Shown piece after piece: positions 1 to 10,324 of a stretch of DNA of 64,000 nt. Origin of the DNA: Heterohyrax brucei (lineage: Eukaryota; Chordata; Mammalia; Hyracoidea; Procaviidae); contig CM053144.1 of NCBI GenBank assembly GCA_028571685.1, forward strand, positions 99,292,171-99,356,170. The letters are read 5' to 3'. The notes beneath the pieces are model-generated. The model was not told where the DNA came from. It saw only the letters and a program-made list of their open reading frames with translations, and did not search any database. Each line of letters begins with the position of its first letter. Positions within the stretch are counted from its first letter, which is position 1. Both the position numbers and the translations under genes were made by a program.

Positions 1-61
1 ACAAAATCAAAACACATACAACTTAACATTGCCCAAAGTATTGACCATTTACCACTAGTGG

Positions 62-1695
62 ATGTTTTTAGGTGCCATCAAGTCAGTTCTGACTCACAAC
101 AACCCTATGAACAACAGAACAAAATATTGCCCAGTCTTGTGCCATGTCTACAGTCGTTTTTTATGCTTATACCCATTGTTGCGGCCACTGTGTCAATCCT
201 TGTTGGCAAGGGTCTTCCTGTTTTTTCCTGACCCTCCTCTCTACCAAGCATGATGTCCTTCTCTAGGGACTGGTCCTTCCTAACAACATGCCCAAACTAT
301 GTAAGATGCAGTCTTGCCATCTTTGCTTCCAAGGAGCGCTCTGGTTTTACTACTTCTGGAACAGATCTGTTTGTTTTTCGGGCAGTCTGTGGTACATTCC
401 AACACCACAATTCAAAGGCATCAATTCTTCTGTCTTCTTTGTTCGTTGTCCAGCTTTCACATGCATATGATGCAACTGAAAATACCATGGCTTGGGTTAG
501 GTGCATCTTAGTCTTTAAGGTAACATCTTTACTTTGCAGCAAATTTTCCTGGTGCAGTGTGTCTTTTGATTTCTTGACTGCTGCTTCCATGGGCATTGAT
601 TGTGGGCCCAAGTAAAATGAAATCCTTGACAACCTCAATCCTTTCTCCATTTATGATGATGTTGCTTACTGGTTCAGTTGTGAGGATTTTTGTTTTTTGA
701 TGCTGAGGTGCAATCCATACTGAAGGCTGTGGTCCTCAAACTTCATCAATAAGTGTTTCAAATCTTCCTCACTTTCAGCAAGTGGTGTCATGTTCATAAT
801 ATAGGTTGTTAATGAATTGTCCTCCAATCCTGATGCCTCATTCTTCTTCATATAATCCATCTTCTCGGATTATTTGCTTGGCATACAGATTGAAAAGGTA
901 TGGTGAAAGGATACAACCCTGATGCACACCTTTCCTGACTTTAAACCATGCAGTATCCCCTTGTTCTGTTCTGACAACTGCCTCTTGATCCATATAAAGA
1001 TTCTTCGAAAGCATAGTTAGGTGTTCTGGAATTCCCATTTTATGCAATGTTAGCCATAATTTGTTATGATCCACGTAGTCGAATACCTTTGCATGGTCAA
1101 TGAAATACAGGTAGACATCTTTCTGGTATTCTCTGCTTTCAGCCAAGATCCATCTGACATAAGCAATGCTATCCCTTGTTTCATATCCTCTTCTGAATCC
1201 AGCTTGAATTTCTGGCAGTTCCTTGTCAATATACTGTTGCAATCACTTTTGAATGATCTTAAGCAAAATTTTACTTGTGTGTGATATTAATGATATTGTT
1301 CGGTAATTCCCATGTTCGGTTAGATCACCTTTCTTTGGAATGGGTATAAATGTGGATCTCTTCCATTCAGTTGTCCAGGTAACTGTCTTCTAAGTTTCTT
1401 GGCATAGACAAGTGAGCACTTCCAGTGCTGCATCTGTTTGTTGAAATGTCTCAATTGATATTCCATCAATTCCTGGAGCCTTATTTTGTGCCAGTGCTTT
1501 CAATGCAGCTTTGACTGCTTCCTTCAGTACCATTGGTTCCTGATCATATGCTACCTCTTTAAATGGCTGAATATTGTATTCCTTCCATCTTCTTTTGATG
1601 TTCCCTAATTTAACGGCTCCGACATGACAGCACTTGGCTTGGCTGGCTAATTTAACTAGTGGTATTTTTGGTGGTTGAAATTGTTTTAGTGATCT
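62..1695 (-). mobile_element. RTE-type LINE, 5'-truncated and decayed
   Basis: Minus-strand translation gives consecutive pieces of an RTE (BovB-like) reverse transcriptase. At 1390-1782 there is a linker plus fingers region containing NKAPGIDGISIE. At 838-1242 lies the palm, with QAGFRRGYETRDSI, AKVFDYVDHNKLW and GVHQGCILSPYLFN. At 666-860 is thumb sequence AESEEDLKHLLMKFE, and at 297-650 the C-terminal YACESWT and RRIDAFELWCW. The frame changes between pieces, and the YADD catalytic box expected just before AESEED reads YIMNMTP, so the enzyme is dead. The endonuclease domain and 5' end are absent. The low-coordinate end (about 62-250) is the element's 3' end and resembles the tail of the SINEs in this window. 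Confidence 0.88.
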
Positions 1696-1886
1696 ATAGG
1701 CATAGTGGAAACCCTGGTGGCATAGTGGGTCATGTGCTACATCTGCTAACCAAAAGGTTGGCAATTCAAATACACCAGACACTCCCTGGAAACTCTATGA
1801 GGCAGTTCTATTCTGACCTGTAGGGTCACTGTATGTTGGAACCTACTTGACAGCAGTGGATTTGGTTTTGACTTCATAGGCATAGT
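1696..1886 (+). mobile_element. AfroSINE with 11-bp target duplication
   Basis: tRNA-like head 'ccctggtggcatagtgg', B-box-like 'ggttggcaattcaaat', body 'ggcagttctattctg' and 3' end 'cagcagtggatttggttttg'. The direct repeat ataggcatagt lies at 1696-1706 and 1876-1886, an exact target-site duplication typical of LINE-mobilised insertion. It inserted next to the upstream edge of the RTE remnant. Confidence 0.92.
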
Positions 1887-2269
1887 ATTCAAAATAACAT
1901 TGGCTTCTAATCTTTCTGAATTCAGGAGTAGGAAAATCTCAGCCCCTTAATAACACTTTCTAGAAATTAAAAAAAATTAATAACATTTGCTTTGCTTGGA
2001 TGCCATGAGTCAGATCTGACTCAATGGCACTTGGCTTTGGCTTGGCTGGCTTGGCTGCTAATAATAAAAAAACAAGCACAGCTATTAGTGTCTTTTGTCT
2101 TATGTTTACTTCAATATCATAAACCATAGCTTCTGTCTTTAAGACTGGGTTTTCATACCTTGTCTGCCAATGCCCTTAAAAATCATGTTCTTTAACACAA
2201 AATCCAAAAAAGAATTTCTTCAAGAGTCATTGGGCTGGGATGCAGTGTTAATTGAGCCTCAAAAGACCA
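1887..2269. other. Mostly unassigned; SINE 3' tail at 1985-2062
   Basis: At about 1985-2062 a headless SINE 3' end is visible on the plus strand: 'atgccatgagtcagatctgactc' core followed by a tail of iterated cacttggct / ttggct / ggct units. The rest (1887-1984 and 2063-2269) is AT-rich and shows nothing I recognise. Confidence 0.5.
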
Positions 2270-3050
2270 GCATGCCAGCCTACCTCAGGAATAGAGCCTC
2301 TTCAGAAACATCCACCATTTCCAGGGGCGTCTAAATCAATTAGCATAACAAAATTTGTTAGCATAATATTCTGCATCCCACTTTGGTGAGTGGTATCTGA
2401 ATCTTAAAAGCTAGCAACTGGCTCTAAGAAGCGTTGATTCATCCTAACCCACCTGGAGTGGAGAAGAATGTAGGACATCAAAGACAAAAGGAAGTTATGA
2501 GTCCAAGACACAGAAAGGACTGCATAGTGCAGAGACCATATCAGCATGAGAACAGTTGAACTAGACAGTGCCCAGCTACCACCAATGACTGTTCTGACAG
2601 GGAACAGAACACAACAAAGGGTCCCTGATACAGCAGGAGAAAAATGAGGTGTAGAACACAAACTCTATTAGAAAGACCAGAGTTATAGTTTGATAGACTG
2701 GAGGATCCATGGAAGACATGACACCCATACTCTCTGTTAGTCCAAACTGAAACCATTCCCAAAGCCAACTCATCAGAGAAAGAATGAACTGAACTCTTAA
2801 GGCATAAAATGATACTGGTGAAGAGTGTGCATCATAGCTGAAGTATACACCCGAGACTCATTGAGCACCTCCTGTCAAGAGGTGAAACAAGAAGGTGGAG
2901 GGGGACAGGAGCTGATTGGATGGACGTGGGATGTACAGGATGGAAACAACTGTTCTGTCACAGTGTGGGAAGAGCAGCTGGAGTTAAACAGCAATGGGTA
3001 AGTTTTTATATGACAAATTGAATTGTAAACTTTCATTTAAAGCATAATTT
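2270..3050 (+). mobile_element. L1 3' UTR fragment
   Basis: Contains the 3' UTR landmarks seen in the other L1s here: 'ggtgagtggtatctga' followed by 'cttaaaagctagc', and near the end 'gtaaactttcatttaaagca', which matches the reverse complement of the L1 3' end at 44.1 kb. No ORF2 sequence remains, so it is a strongly 5'-truncated copy. Short open frames on the opposite strand are chance. Confidence 0.6.
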
Positions 3051-3066
3051 TATATATATATATATA
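3051..3066. repeat. (TA)n microsatellite
   Basis: Eight TA units directly after the L1 3' end, likely grown from its tail. Confidence 0.85.
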
Positions 3067-3599
3067 CCATTGCAGGGAGCCTGGATAAAAGCCATTTGAG
3101 AATTTTGTCACAATCATTACTTTTTGAAAGGTCTTGTTTACAGGTTGTTTTGTGGACTTGTTCCATTGCAGCTGTAAAGAAATTTTAAACTACATATAAA
3201 TTATTTGAGATTTACAAAGCCTCATCCCCAAATTCCTTCCCACATAATATAGCAGTAGAAGGCATTGAAACATAAGGGAACTATAGCTGACTTCAGAGTG
3301 GGCTATGTAAAAGGGATCTTTTTGGCCAAGGTCTTCCTTCTCAAAGTGGAACCCACAGGTAAGCATTGTCAGAATTAATGCAAGTTATTCTAAATCTCAG
3401 GCACCACTCTAGAGGTACTTAAAGCAATTGTTTATCCCAGTGATTCGTATGCACTGTAAACTTTGATGAGAAGTGGCTTAGGGGAATCCAAGGTTGCTTT
3501 GGGAAACTTTTTAGTTTCAACACAGAGCTCTGTATCTTATGTACTTTAAAACTAACTTCTTGATAATTCAAGTTAGTTTAGATGTGTCTTCTAAAGAAA
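3067..3599. other. Unassigned; possible intron or exon remnant of the SLC19A3-like locus
   Basis: No repeat recognised. At 3298-3312 the plus strand can read VGYVK, a string also found in SLC19 transporters, and a donor-like 'acaggtaag' follows at 3354-3362. If real, this would be a second decayed exon upstream of the one at 3600, but five residues is weak evidence. Confidence 0.25.
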
Positions 3600-3824
3600 G
3601 CAGTATTTCAGATTGCTGTTACTCTAAGCACAGGACACCACACCCTAGGATTTGGAGTCAACCACTTCATTGCCTTGGTGATTCAGACTATTTTAACTGT
3701 GATTTCAGTAGTCCAGAGGGGATTCCATCCCCCAGAGAGTATTCAATTTTTAGTATGGAAGTTGCTTTGCAGTCATTGCTGGAATTTTCTTATGAGAATT
3801 ATTTACATAATCTACAATGCCAAA
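3600..3824 (+). pseudogene. SLC19A3-like: SLC19A3-like (thiamine transporter 2) C-terminal exon remnant
   Basis: SLC19A3 imports thiamine across the plasma membrane and has 12 membrane helices. The frame from 3600 reads AVFQIAV, then NHFIALVIQTILTVI, QRG and SIQFLV, which I recognise as the last helices of SLC19A3 (for example FIALVIQTI and SIQFLV). At 3756 the frame shifts: the matching GS.FAVIAGIFL is read in another frame up to about 3790, then the first frame resumes with FLMRIIYIIY. The pattern needs roughly a 2-bp and a 1-bp deletion that together restore the frame. The charged C-terminal tail does not match. Repeats lie on both sides and no clear upstream exon is visible, so this is either the last exon of a dead paralogue or a fragment of it. 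SLC19A2 is a less good alternative because SIQFLV favours A3. Confidence 0.72.
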
Positions 3825-4187
3825 GGAGGAAGAAATGATGGGGTACTATGGCCAGTCATTACCCAATTGACCACTCCCAGAAAGTTCAGGGGAACCCAAC
3901 TACGCAAGCCAAGGGACAAAGTTCTGGCTTTGCCATTTGTGGTGAAATGAGTTCTGTTATTTGGCCTTTTGCCTTGGTTCTTTGCAAAAACAGCTTGAGA
4001 GATTCCCTCCCCACCCCCAATTTCTAAGCAGTTACCTTTGCCCTGGTTTCCTACCTCAGAGGTTTTGTTGTGTGTCTTGGGTAAGCTATAAACTGGATGG
4101 TTTGATACTTCTTGCCTGGCCCTGCTCTGAAATTGGTGTATAGCTTGCCAGAATTTCTCAAACAACCATACAAAGGAAGTGAATATA
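3825..4187. other. Unassigned
   Basis: Moderate GC, no recognisable repeat. A minus-strand open frame of 131 codons spans 3812-4207 but has no motif, and its end lies in a SINE, so I do not call it a gene. Confidence 0.4.
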
Positions 4188-4324
4188 ACCAAACCTGTTG
4201 CCATCAAGTCAATTCCAACTCATAGCACCCTATAGGACAGAGTAGAACTGCCCCATAGGGTTTAAAAGGAGTGGCTGACCTTTTTGTTAGCAGTCGGGCT
4301 CTTAATCACTTTGCTGTGGGATAT
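4188..4324 (-). mobile_element. AfroSINE
   Basis: Reverse-complement core 'gccatcaagtcaattccaac', 'ggacagagtagaactgcccc' and 'gttagcagtc' in the expected order. The SINE 3' part here (4200-4258) aligns well with the RTE 3' end at 72-140. Confidence 0.9.
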
Positions 4325-4437
4325 GTACATGAAGTGACTGTTGTTTACAGTGCAAATGAATTTCTGTGGCCCAGTGAGAAGGGTTTGGTTAGTTTGTGGA
4401 CCAAGTGGGGATTGTTGGGAGACACTCCTTGAAACTG

Positions 4438-4613
4438 ACAAACCAAAACCAAAAACCAAACCCACTGCTGTTGAGTTGATTCTGACTCATAGTGACCCTA
4501 CAGAACAACGCAGAACTGCCCCATAGACTTTCCAGAACACCTGGTAGATTCGAACTGCCAACCTTTTGGTTAGCAGCCATAGCACTTAACCACTTCACCA
4601 CCACGGTTTCTGA
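4438..4613 (-). mobile_element. AfroSINE
   Basis: Near full-length: tail 'aaaccaaacccactgctg', 'cagaactgccccatag', 'ttcgaactgccaaccttt', 'ggttagcagccatagcactt' and head 'accacggtttc'. About 110 bp of unassigned DNA separates it from the SINE at 4188-4324. Confidence 0.93.
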
Positions 4614-4985
4614 GGAGTTGTTATACAAGCACCCAGCCCTACAGAGTTTTAGCAAACTGAAAGAAGCAGGAAGAGAAGCAGCAGGAAGGAGAAAGAGAGA
4701 GGAGACAAGGAATCCCCCTAAGGAGTTGTAACACTGGTCAATGACTGAACACTGAAGACAGCGCGAGGCCTGGAAGGGGACCGAGAGGAGGCCTGTCTGA
4801 CGTTTCCTGCAGTGAAGGAATGCTTTGCCTACATGCTTCCTGATCCTAAGTTGTACCGTGTTTCTTAGTAAACCATCTAAGTATGGTTTGTGGGTTCCGT
4901 GTGGCCACTGAAATGGGTAATAAAACCTAGAAGAAAAATAGAAAGGGCTTTGGGAGGGATGGTTGGTGTCAGAATTGGTAATAAG
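4614..4985 (+). other. Possible LTR remnant ending in a GTCAGAATTGG motif
   Basis: Purine-rich start, a candidate polyadenylation signal 'aataaaac' at 4919-4926, and 'ggtgtcagaattgg' at about 4967-4980, which resembles the leader just after the 5' LTR in several ERV groups. No matching second LTR or internal genes follow. Weak call. Confidence 0.25.
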
Positions 4986-5892
4986 TAAATAAATTAAATT
5001 GGAGAGTGGAGTCTGACCTCATGACAATCAGCCTTCAGCTGATCCTGATTCTCTTTATCTTCCTTGAAGTTAAACAGATTCAGATGCTATGACAAGTACT
5101 ACTACCCCCATTTCACACCACCTCTCCTGTTCATGTCCTCTGAGCTTCATACTGTCAGTCCCAATGTTATTCTGATTTAAAAAAACAAAAAAAACACCAG
5201 AATGTTAAGAGAGATGGTTTTTGTATCTGTCACATGTAGAAGTACTTTGCAATAGTACTTTGCAAACTATACTGTAGTTTTGTGAGAACACTTCATGTTC
5301 TGGTCCCATTTTTAAAGGACTCTTCTTCATTCTGAAGACATGTTACAGTATTATTCATAAGCTATTATTTCATATGCTATCATCTGTTTTTTAATGATTA
5401 TTTTGTATTGTGTAGTTAGCTGAGCTGTGTTGTTGAGAAATCCCACTTGCCAATATAATTCTCAGTGGCTTTGGGAGAGGTAAACAAGCCCTTTTAACTT
5501 TCCTGTTGTGACTGCATTAAGTATAGTAATACTGTATCATTTTGATATTTGTTTAATATAGTTTTAATTAGGAATTTCTAGAAATTTTTATGTAAGAAAT
5601 CCTAAGAACAAGGGGAAACATGACTTTTAAGTCAGTTTGTGCTAGATTGTATAACATAAGCAAAAATAGTAATAGAACCTTTCTAATCTTTTGACAAATT
5701 CTGCTGATAGTCACTTGAGAGTTCTTGTTTCTGTATTCTTTGAAATTCAATAAGAGGATTTGTTGAGCAGTCTGCAACAGGGAATAAAGAATACTGCTTG
5801 AAATTTGTAATTCTAATAAGCTTTCCTTTATATCCTAAAATTCAGTCAATCTGAATATAAGCTGAACATACAATTCAATAACTTGCATATTG
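4986..5892. other. Unassigned AT-rich sequence
   Basis: No coding run, no repeat I can name. A homopolymer-rich A tract sits near 5180-5195. Confidence 0.5.
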
Positions 5893-6120
5893 CAGAGTGG
5901 TGTGGTTAAGAGCACAGACTTTGAAGTCAGAGTTCAAAGATACCTGGCTCTGTCGCTTAGGAATTGCAAATAGGGACAAGTTACTCAACCTCTCGAAGCT
6001 TCAGTTTCCTTATTTGTAAAATGGAAATAAGAAAGTCACCCTCCTCAGGTTGTTCTGAAGATTAAACTGGATAGCTGCTTAGCAAACTCAAGGTCAATGA
6101 ATGTAGGAAATTATTATTAT
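5893..6120 (+). mobile_element. MIR SINE
   Basis: Near full-length MIR: 'gtggttaagagcacagact', 'acaagttactcaacctctc', 'cttcagtttccttatttgta', 'aaaatggaaata' and 'attattat' at the end. An ancient mammal-wide repeat. Confidence 0.93.
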
Positions 6121-6506
6121 ATGCTTAGCATACTTAGCTAGGTAATGGAAGAGATGGATATTATATGTACAGAAATGTCTCATGATAATTAAAAGAAATA
6201 AGACTTTTATCTCGAAATGGTGACATCCTATGACCTATATAAAATAAATAAATAAAAATAAGGCATATCCCTGGCATAGAAAATTTAATAATTTAAAGAT
6301 GTATCATCCCAAATTAATGATTTGTACGCTTATAGTCATTCCAAAACCCACTCTTTTTTAGTTTTTAAAATTACCTTAAAATACATTTATAGGAAAAAAC
6401 ACACAAAATATGTTTATAAAGAGAAAATAATATTTATGAAGAGAGATGCACCATGTCCAAAAACATGTACGAGTATATTTGCTGATCTCCATGTATAGAC
6501 AGAAAG
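6121..6506. other. Unassigned AT-rich sequence
   Basis: A/T-rich with short (AAAT)n-like runs near 6238-6262. Nothing else recognised. Confidence 0.5.
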
Positions 6507-6655
6507 AGCCCCAGTGGCACAGTGGTTAAAGTGATTGACTGCTAACCAAAAGGTTGGCAGTTGGGAACTACAAACTACTCTGCAGAAGATGTGGCAGTCT
6601 GCTTCTGTAGAGATTTACAGCCTTGTAAACCCAATGGCGCAAAATCAAACAAAAA
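6507..6655 (+). mobile_element. AfroSINE, long-body variant
   Basis: Head 'cagtggcacagtggttaa', 'gctaaccaaaaggttggcag', then the extra 'gatgtggcagtctgcttctg' and 'gatttacagccttg' segment that marks a longer subfamily, ending 'cccaatggcgcaaaat'. The last part of the 3' end is missing. Confidence 0.88.
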
Positions 6656-8300
6656 AGATTACACATAAAGTGACTGTGGGACAAGTCATGGGACCTTTCT
6701 TTACAATCAATGTAATTTCATCAAACACATACCAAGTAAATGTAAGAATTCAATGTGAAAATTTGAAAAACAAGAATAATTTAATCTTAAAAGTTACATC
6801 TCTTGATGTTCCTGGAACCCTTCTGTGGGAACCCAAGCTGGTGCCTGTCTGTTTCAGTCCCTGCCCTGGCCTGGGCTGAGGAGCCACAGAGAGCTAAATT
6901 GTCAGGGCAGACAGGTGTCAAAAATGTAGAACCCAGCCACCTGGAGAGGACTCTCCTGATTCTTAACCTTTGGCAAATGGTTGGTTCTATTAAAGAACAC
7001 TCTTCAGATGGGATCCTACCAAAGAGGCCTGGCTTCAAGTGCGCAAGAACCTGCTGTACTGCTGTCTTGCATTTCCCTTGTTAGATCAAAGCCACTGATG
7101 GAAATGACCCCTCCGCCCCCCATGACACAGACCCTGTATGCTTACCAGTTGGGCGTGTTGTAGAGTGGGTCACAGCTGGTGCAGGGGACTCAAAGGACAA
7201 TTTCATTTTTACAGATCATCTGACACCAGTAGAATTTTACCTTGTCTAACAGATCCTGTATTTTTTACATCACTGAAACTGATTTGGTGGCAGTAAATGG
7301 CTATGGAAAGATGATTGTTTGGGTTAGAAATTCCAGTAATTGTCAACGGATTGTACTGGTTGAAAAGATGGATGAGGGAACAATATTTCCTAGCTGTACT
7401 GAAGTGTACTGCTGCACTGGACCTTGGGATGGTGTTGCTTCCAGTGACACCCTGCCTCATTATCCAGTTAGCTGAAGGACAAACAGAAGAGCCCAATGAG
7501 ATCCTTTTATCAGGAAGAAAAATGTGCTGTGCTCTCTCAGCCATCTCTCCTGCCAACTGTGCAGCAGATCCCAGGAGTTGGAAAACTTAACACTCCCCTT
7601 GTGCTTCAGAAATTCCCAGATATCCAACAACTAAGTAATGTATCTGTCCCCAAACTGCAGCAAGTCTTTGGACACATGTTTTTCATACAGTCCAGGTGAC
7701 AGCTCTTCTTATAGCGTCTACTATGTTTCTGCTTCAGGCCATGAACTATGTTAATTTCATATTTTAAAACTAAGAAAAAGTATTTCCTCTCCCAGCAACT
7801 ACTGAAAGATGGGATGTGGGCTCAGTCTGGGCTCAGGCCCAAAGCTAGTGGTCACTAGATGGTACTTTTCATTCATCTAGGCTGAAAAGGGTTTCTGGGG
7901 ATTTTCCTAAGAGACTCAGTTTAACTTAGGGCTCAGAGTCCCTTTAAGCTGGGATCAATTCAACCACAATAGATTTGCTTTGCTTTCTTATATGCATCAA
8001 AAAATCACCTTTGATAGGTTTCATTGTGTGACCTTAACCTGCAACTATTGTGGAAAGGTCTTCTAAAGCTTCAGTTGGTGGATATGAACATCTAAAGAAA
8101 ACAAATATTAAGCCCTGTGTATCACCATCTCCTTTTTCCCAGTGTCAGTGCTGCTGCTGTTCAGGTCTAATCTACATATACCTGTGCTTTGAGGCTGTTA
8201 ATGTAAATAAAGAGTTGTACTATCTCCTCCTACCCCCCTAAACCTACAACTTCTGCTATGTCAAAAATATAACCAGTTTTTAAAAGACAAACAACAAAAC
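6656..8300. other. Unassigned block with short coding-like runs
   Basis: More GC-rich than its surroundings and free of the repeats I know. Plus-strand open runs occur at 6535-6879, 6803-7084, 7242-7475, 7315-7590 and 7496-7699, in different frames. One run (7242-7475) reads LVAVNGYGKMIVWVRNSSNC, which looks protein-like (glycosylation-type NSS, paired Cys), but I cannot assign a family. An 'aataaag' polyadenylation-like signal lies near 8207. It could be a decayed retrogene or endogenous retroviral piece; neither is shown. Confidence 0.3.
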
Positions 8301-8384
8301 GAATGAAAGCAGATACAATAAATATGACAAAAGATTAGTAAAAATAAACAAGTAAATAAACTGATGGTTAAAAATACAAAGTCT

Positions 8385-9125
8385 CCACTAAGCAAATGAA
8401 CAGAGGATATGAACTGGATAGTTGCCCAGAGAAGTTAATACATGTTAACAAATAAGGAAAAGTCTGAAGTCACTAGAAACTATTACAGCATTTTAAAAGT
8501 GAATTAGTAGGCACAATTAGATTCTGTTTTTATCTAATTATTCAATATTTTAAAGATTAATATACTGAAAGCTGATAAGAATGTAATAACATTCACTCAA
8601 TCTCTGGGAGAATAAACTGGTATAAACCTTTTTGTTACTAATATATCAAAAAAGTAAAAAATTGCTATATTTCCTTAATCCAGTAATTTCACTTTCAAAT
8701 TTTCTTTTAAGAAATTCCTAAGTACAAAAATTACAGTGTGCAGAAGTACAGATATCACAAAATTATTCATAAAAGAAAATTGAAAAGATTACAATAATGT
8801 GATTTTTATTGTGCTGTATGATTAAATGTTATTGCTATTGGTTGTTGTCCCTACAGTTCTGACTCCTGGCATTCCTGTGTGCTACAGAGTAGAAATACCC
8901 TATAGGGTTTACTTGCCTGTAATTTTAAACAGCAGATTACCAGGACTTTTCTTCCTCAGGGCTGCTGAGTGAGTTCCAGCTGCCAACGTTTAGGCTAGCA
9001 GATGAGCGCAAAACATTTATACTAAACTCCATCTCTGACTAAATGTTGCCAAACTTAAAAATGTTTGGAAACTTTGTAATGATGGGCAACTAAATACAGT
9101 AATTTTTCAAAAAGAAACTATCTCC
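8385..9125 (+). mobile_element. Ancient L1 (L1M-like) ORF2 3' remnant, split by a SINE
   Basis: Sense-strand echoes of the L1 ORF2 C-terminal region: 'gaacagaggatatgaactgg', 'gagaataaactggtataaac' and 'ccagtaatttcactttc', followed by 'attattcataaaag'. A SINE occupies 8835-9025. Very diverged. Confidence 0.5.
8835..9025 (-). mobile_element. AfroSINE, long-body variant
   Basis: Reverse-complement pieces 'ctacagagtagaaatacc', 'ctatagggttt', 'agcagattaccaggactttt' and 'gccaacgtttaggctagcag' in order. Older and more diverged than most copies here. Confidence 0.8.
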
Positions 9126-9139
9126 AGATACCTTTTTAC

Positions 9140-9420
9140 CTGAGTAATGAAGTCAGTCCTGATGTTCACCCTTCAGCCAAAGATTACACAGGGCCATAGT
9201 ACAGAATGAAACTAAGGGGACACACCAGCCCCAGGCAAGGACTAGAAGACAGGAGGGGACAGGGAAACTGGTAATGGGAAATCCAAGGTTGAGACGGGTG
9301 AGTACTGATACTGTTGTGGGATTGGTAGCCAGTATCACAAAACAGTATGTGCACTAATTATTTAATGAGAGGCCAGTTTGTTCTGCAAACCTTCTGTGAA
9401 GTACAAGAAAAAAGAGAAGA
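9140..9420 (+). mobile_element. L1 3' UTR fragment
   Basis: Shares 'gacaggaggggacaggga', 'actggtaatggga', 'ggttgagacgg', 'tgttctgcaaaccttctgtg' and 'aagtacaa' with the 3' end of the plus-strand L1 at 52.5-52.7 kb. Confidence 0.75.
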
Positions 9421-9522
9421 CAAGAAACTTGAATAGAAAATCAAATATACAAAAGCATTAACTCCATCTATGGAACTATGAAAATTTTTGTATTTATTTT
9501 TTAATAATATGTATTTGACTAT

Positions 9523-10023
9523 TGTTTTAGTCAGCTAGGCTGCTCTAACAGAAATACCACAGAGTGGATGGCTTTAACAAAGAAAGATTTATTCTTACAC
9601 AGTCCGGTAGGTTGCAAGTCCATATTCAGGGTGTCCGCTCCAGGGAAAGATTTTCCCCTTGTCGGCTCCTGAGGAAAGTCCGGTATTGCATCAGTCTTTG
9701 TTGAGGGAGCGTCCTCACGCAAGAACCTCTGGTCTGAAGGACGCGCTCTGCTCCCGGTGCTGCTTGCTTGATGGTAGCAAGGTTCTCAAATTGTCCTTTG
9801 TTTCTTTTTCCTTTTATTCCTTGCAAGCTAAAAGCATTAACGGTGGGGCAAGCCATACTCCAGGGAAACTCCCCCCACAGCAGGAATTCACAGCCCCACT
9901 CTAATCTTTTAACATACAGGTTAGCAAAACCACACAATGGAGGACAGTCCCAAGATACCGGGAACCATATCCCAGCCACGTGGCTGCACACATTTTTGGG
10001 GGGACACAATTCCAACCATGACA
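9523..10023 (-). mobile_element. Solo LTR, MaLR-like family, 5-bp TSD
   Basis: Starts 'tgttttagtcagct' and ends 'ccaaccatgaca' on the plus strand (TG...CA ends). The 5-bp repeat actat flanks it at 9518-9522 and 10024-10028. In sense (minus) orientation it opens like THE1/MST LTRs ('attg.gtccccccaaaaat') and carries an AATAAA-type signal about 70 bp before its end. No internal retroviral region is attached, so it is a solo LTR. Confidence 0.88.
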
Positions 10024-10310
10024 ACTATCATGAGCCTGCTCTATTTTATTTTGTTTTACTACAGCACAAATTAGTTTCTCATTCAAAAATTTATACACAG
10101 ATTGTTTTGTAGCATTGGTTGTAATCCCTGCAATGTGTCAGTACTCTGCCCCTTTCCCTCTCCACACTGTGTTCTCCGTGCTAATTCTTGCAGTTTTCCT
10201 GTCCCATCCTCTCTTTTGTCTTTGCTTTTCAGCAGAGGTTGCCCATTCTGTCTCTCATCCTTGCTTGAACTAAGAAGCACATTCCTCATGTGTGTTACTG
10301 TTTTTTTGGT
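10024..10310 (-). mobile_element. Old L1 3' UTR, downstream part
   Basis: 'tttatacacagattgttttg', 'tgcaatgtgtcagtactctg' and 'gaactaagaagcacattcct' are 3' UTR landmarks of old L1M elements read antisense. The sequence resumes at 17511 ('actgaaaggcagacttcagg', then 'cagaccagtaagtctg'), proving that the young L1 between them inserted into this older element. Confidence 0.85.
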
Positions 10311-10324
10311 CCTTCTAATTTTTT

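Noticed and set aside
838..1242. Reverse-transcriptase frame as a candidate host or retron gene
   Set aside because: Motifs are those of RTE LINEs, the frame is flanked by the rest of a decayed RTE, and the catalytic box is lost.
1707..1780. tRNA-like A and B boxes in SINE heads
   Set aside because: They belong to AfroSINEs; the cloverleaf is not intact and all copies sit at the start of a SINE body.
3812..4207. 131-codon minus-strand frame
   Set aside because: No recognisable motif, overlaps the SLC19A3-like exon and a SINE on the other strand, and has no conserved start context that I can support.
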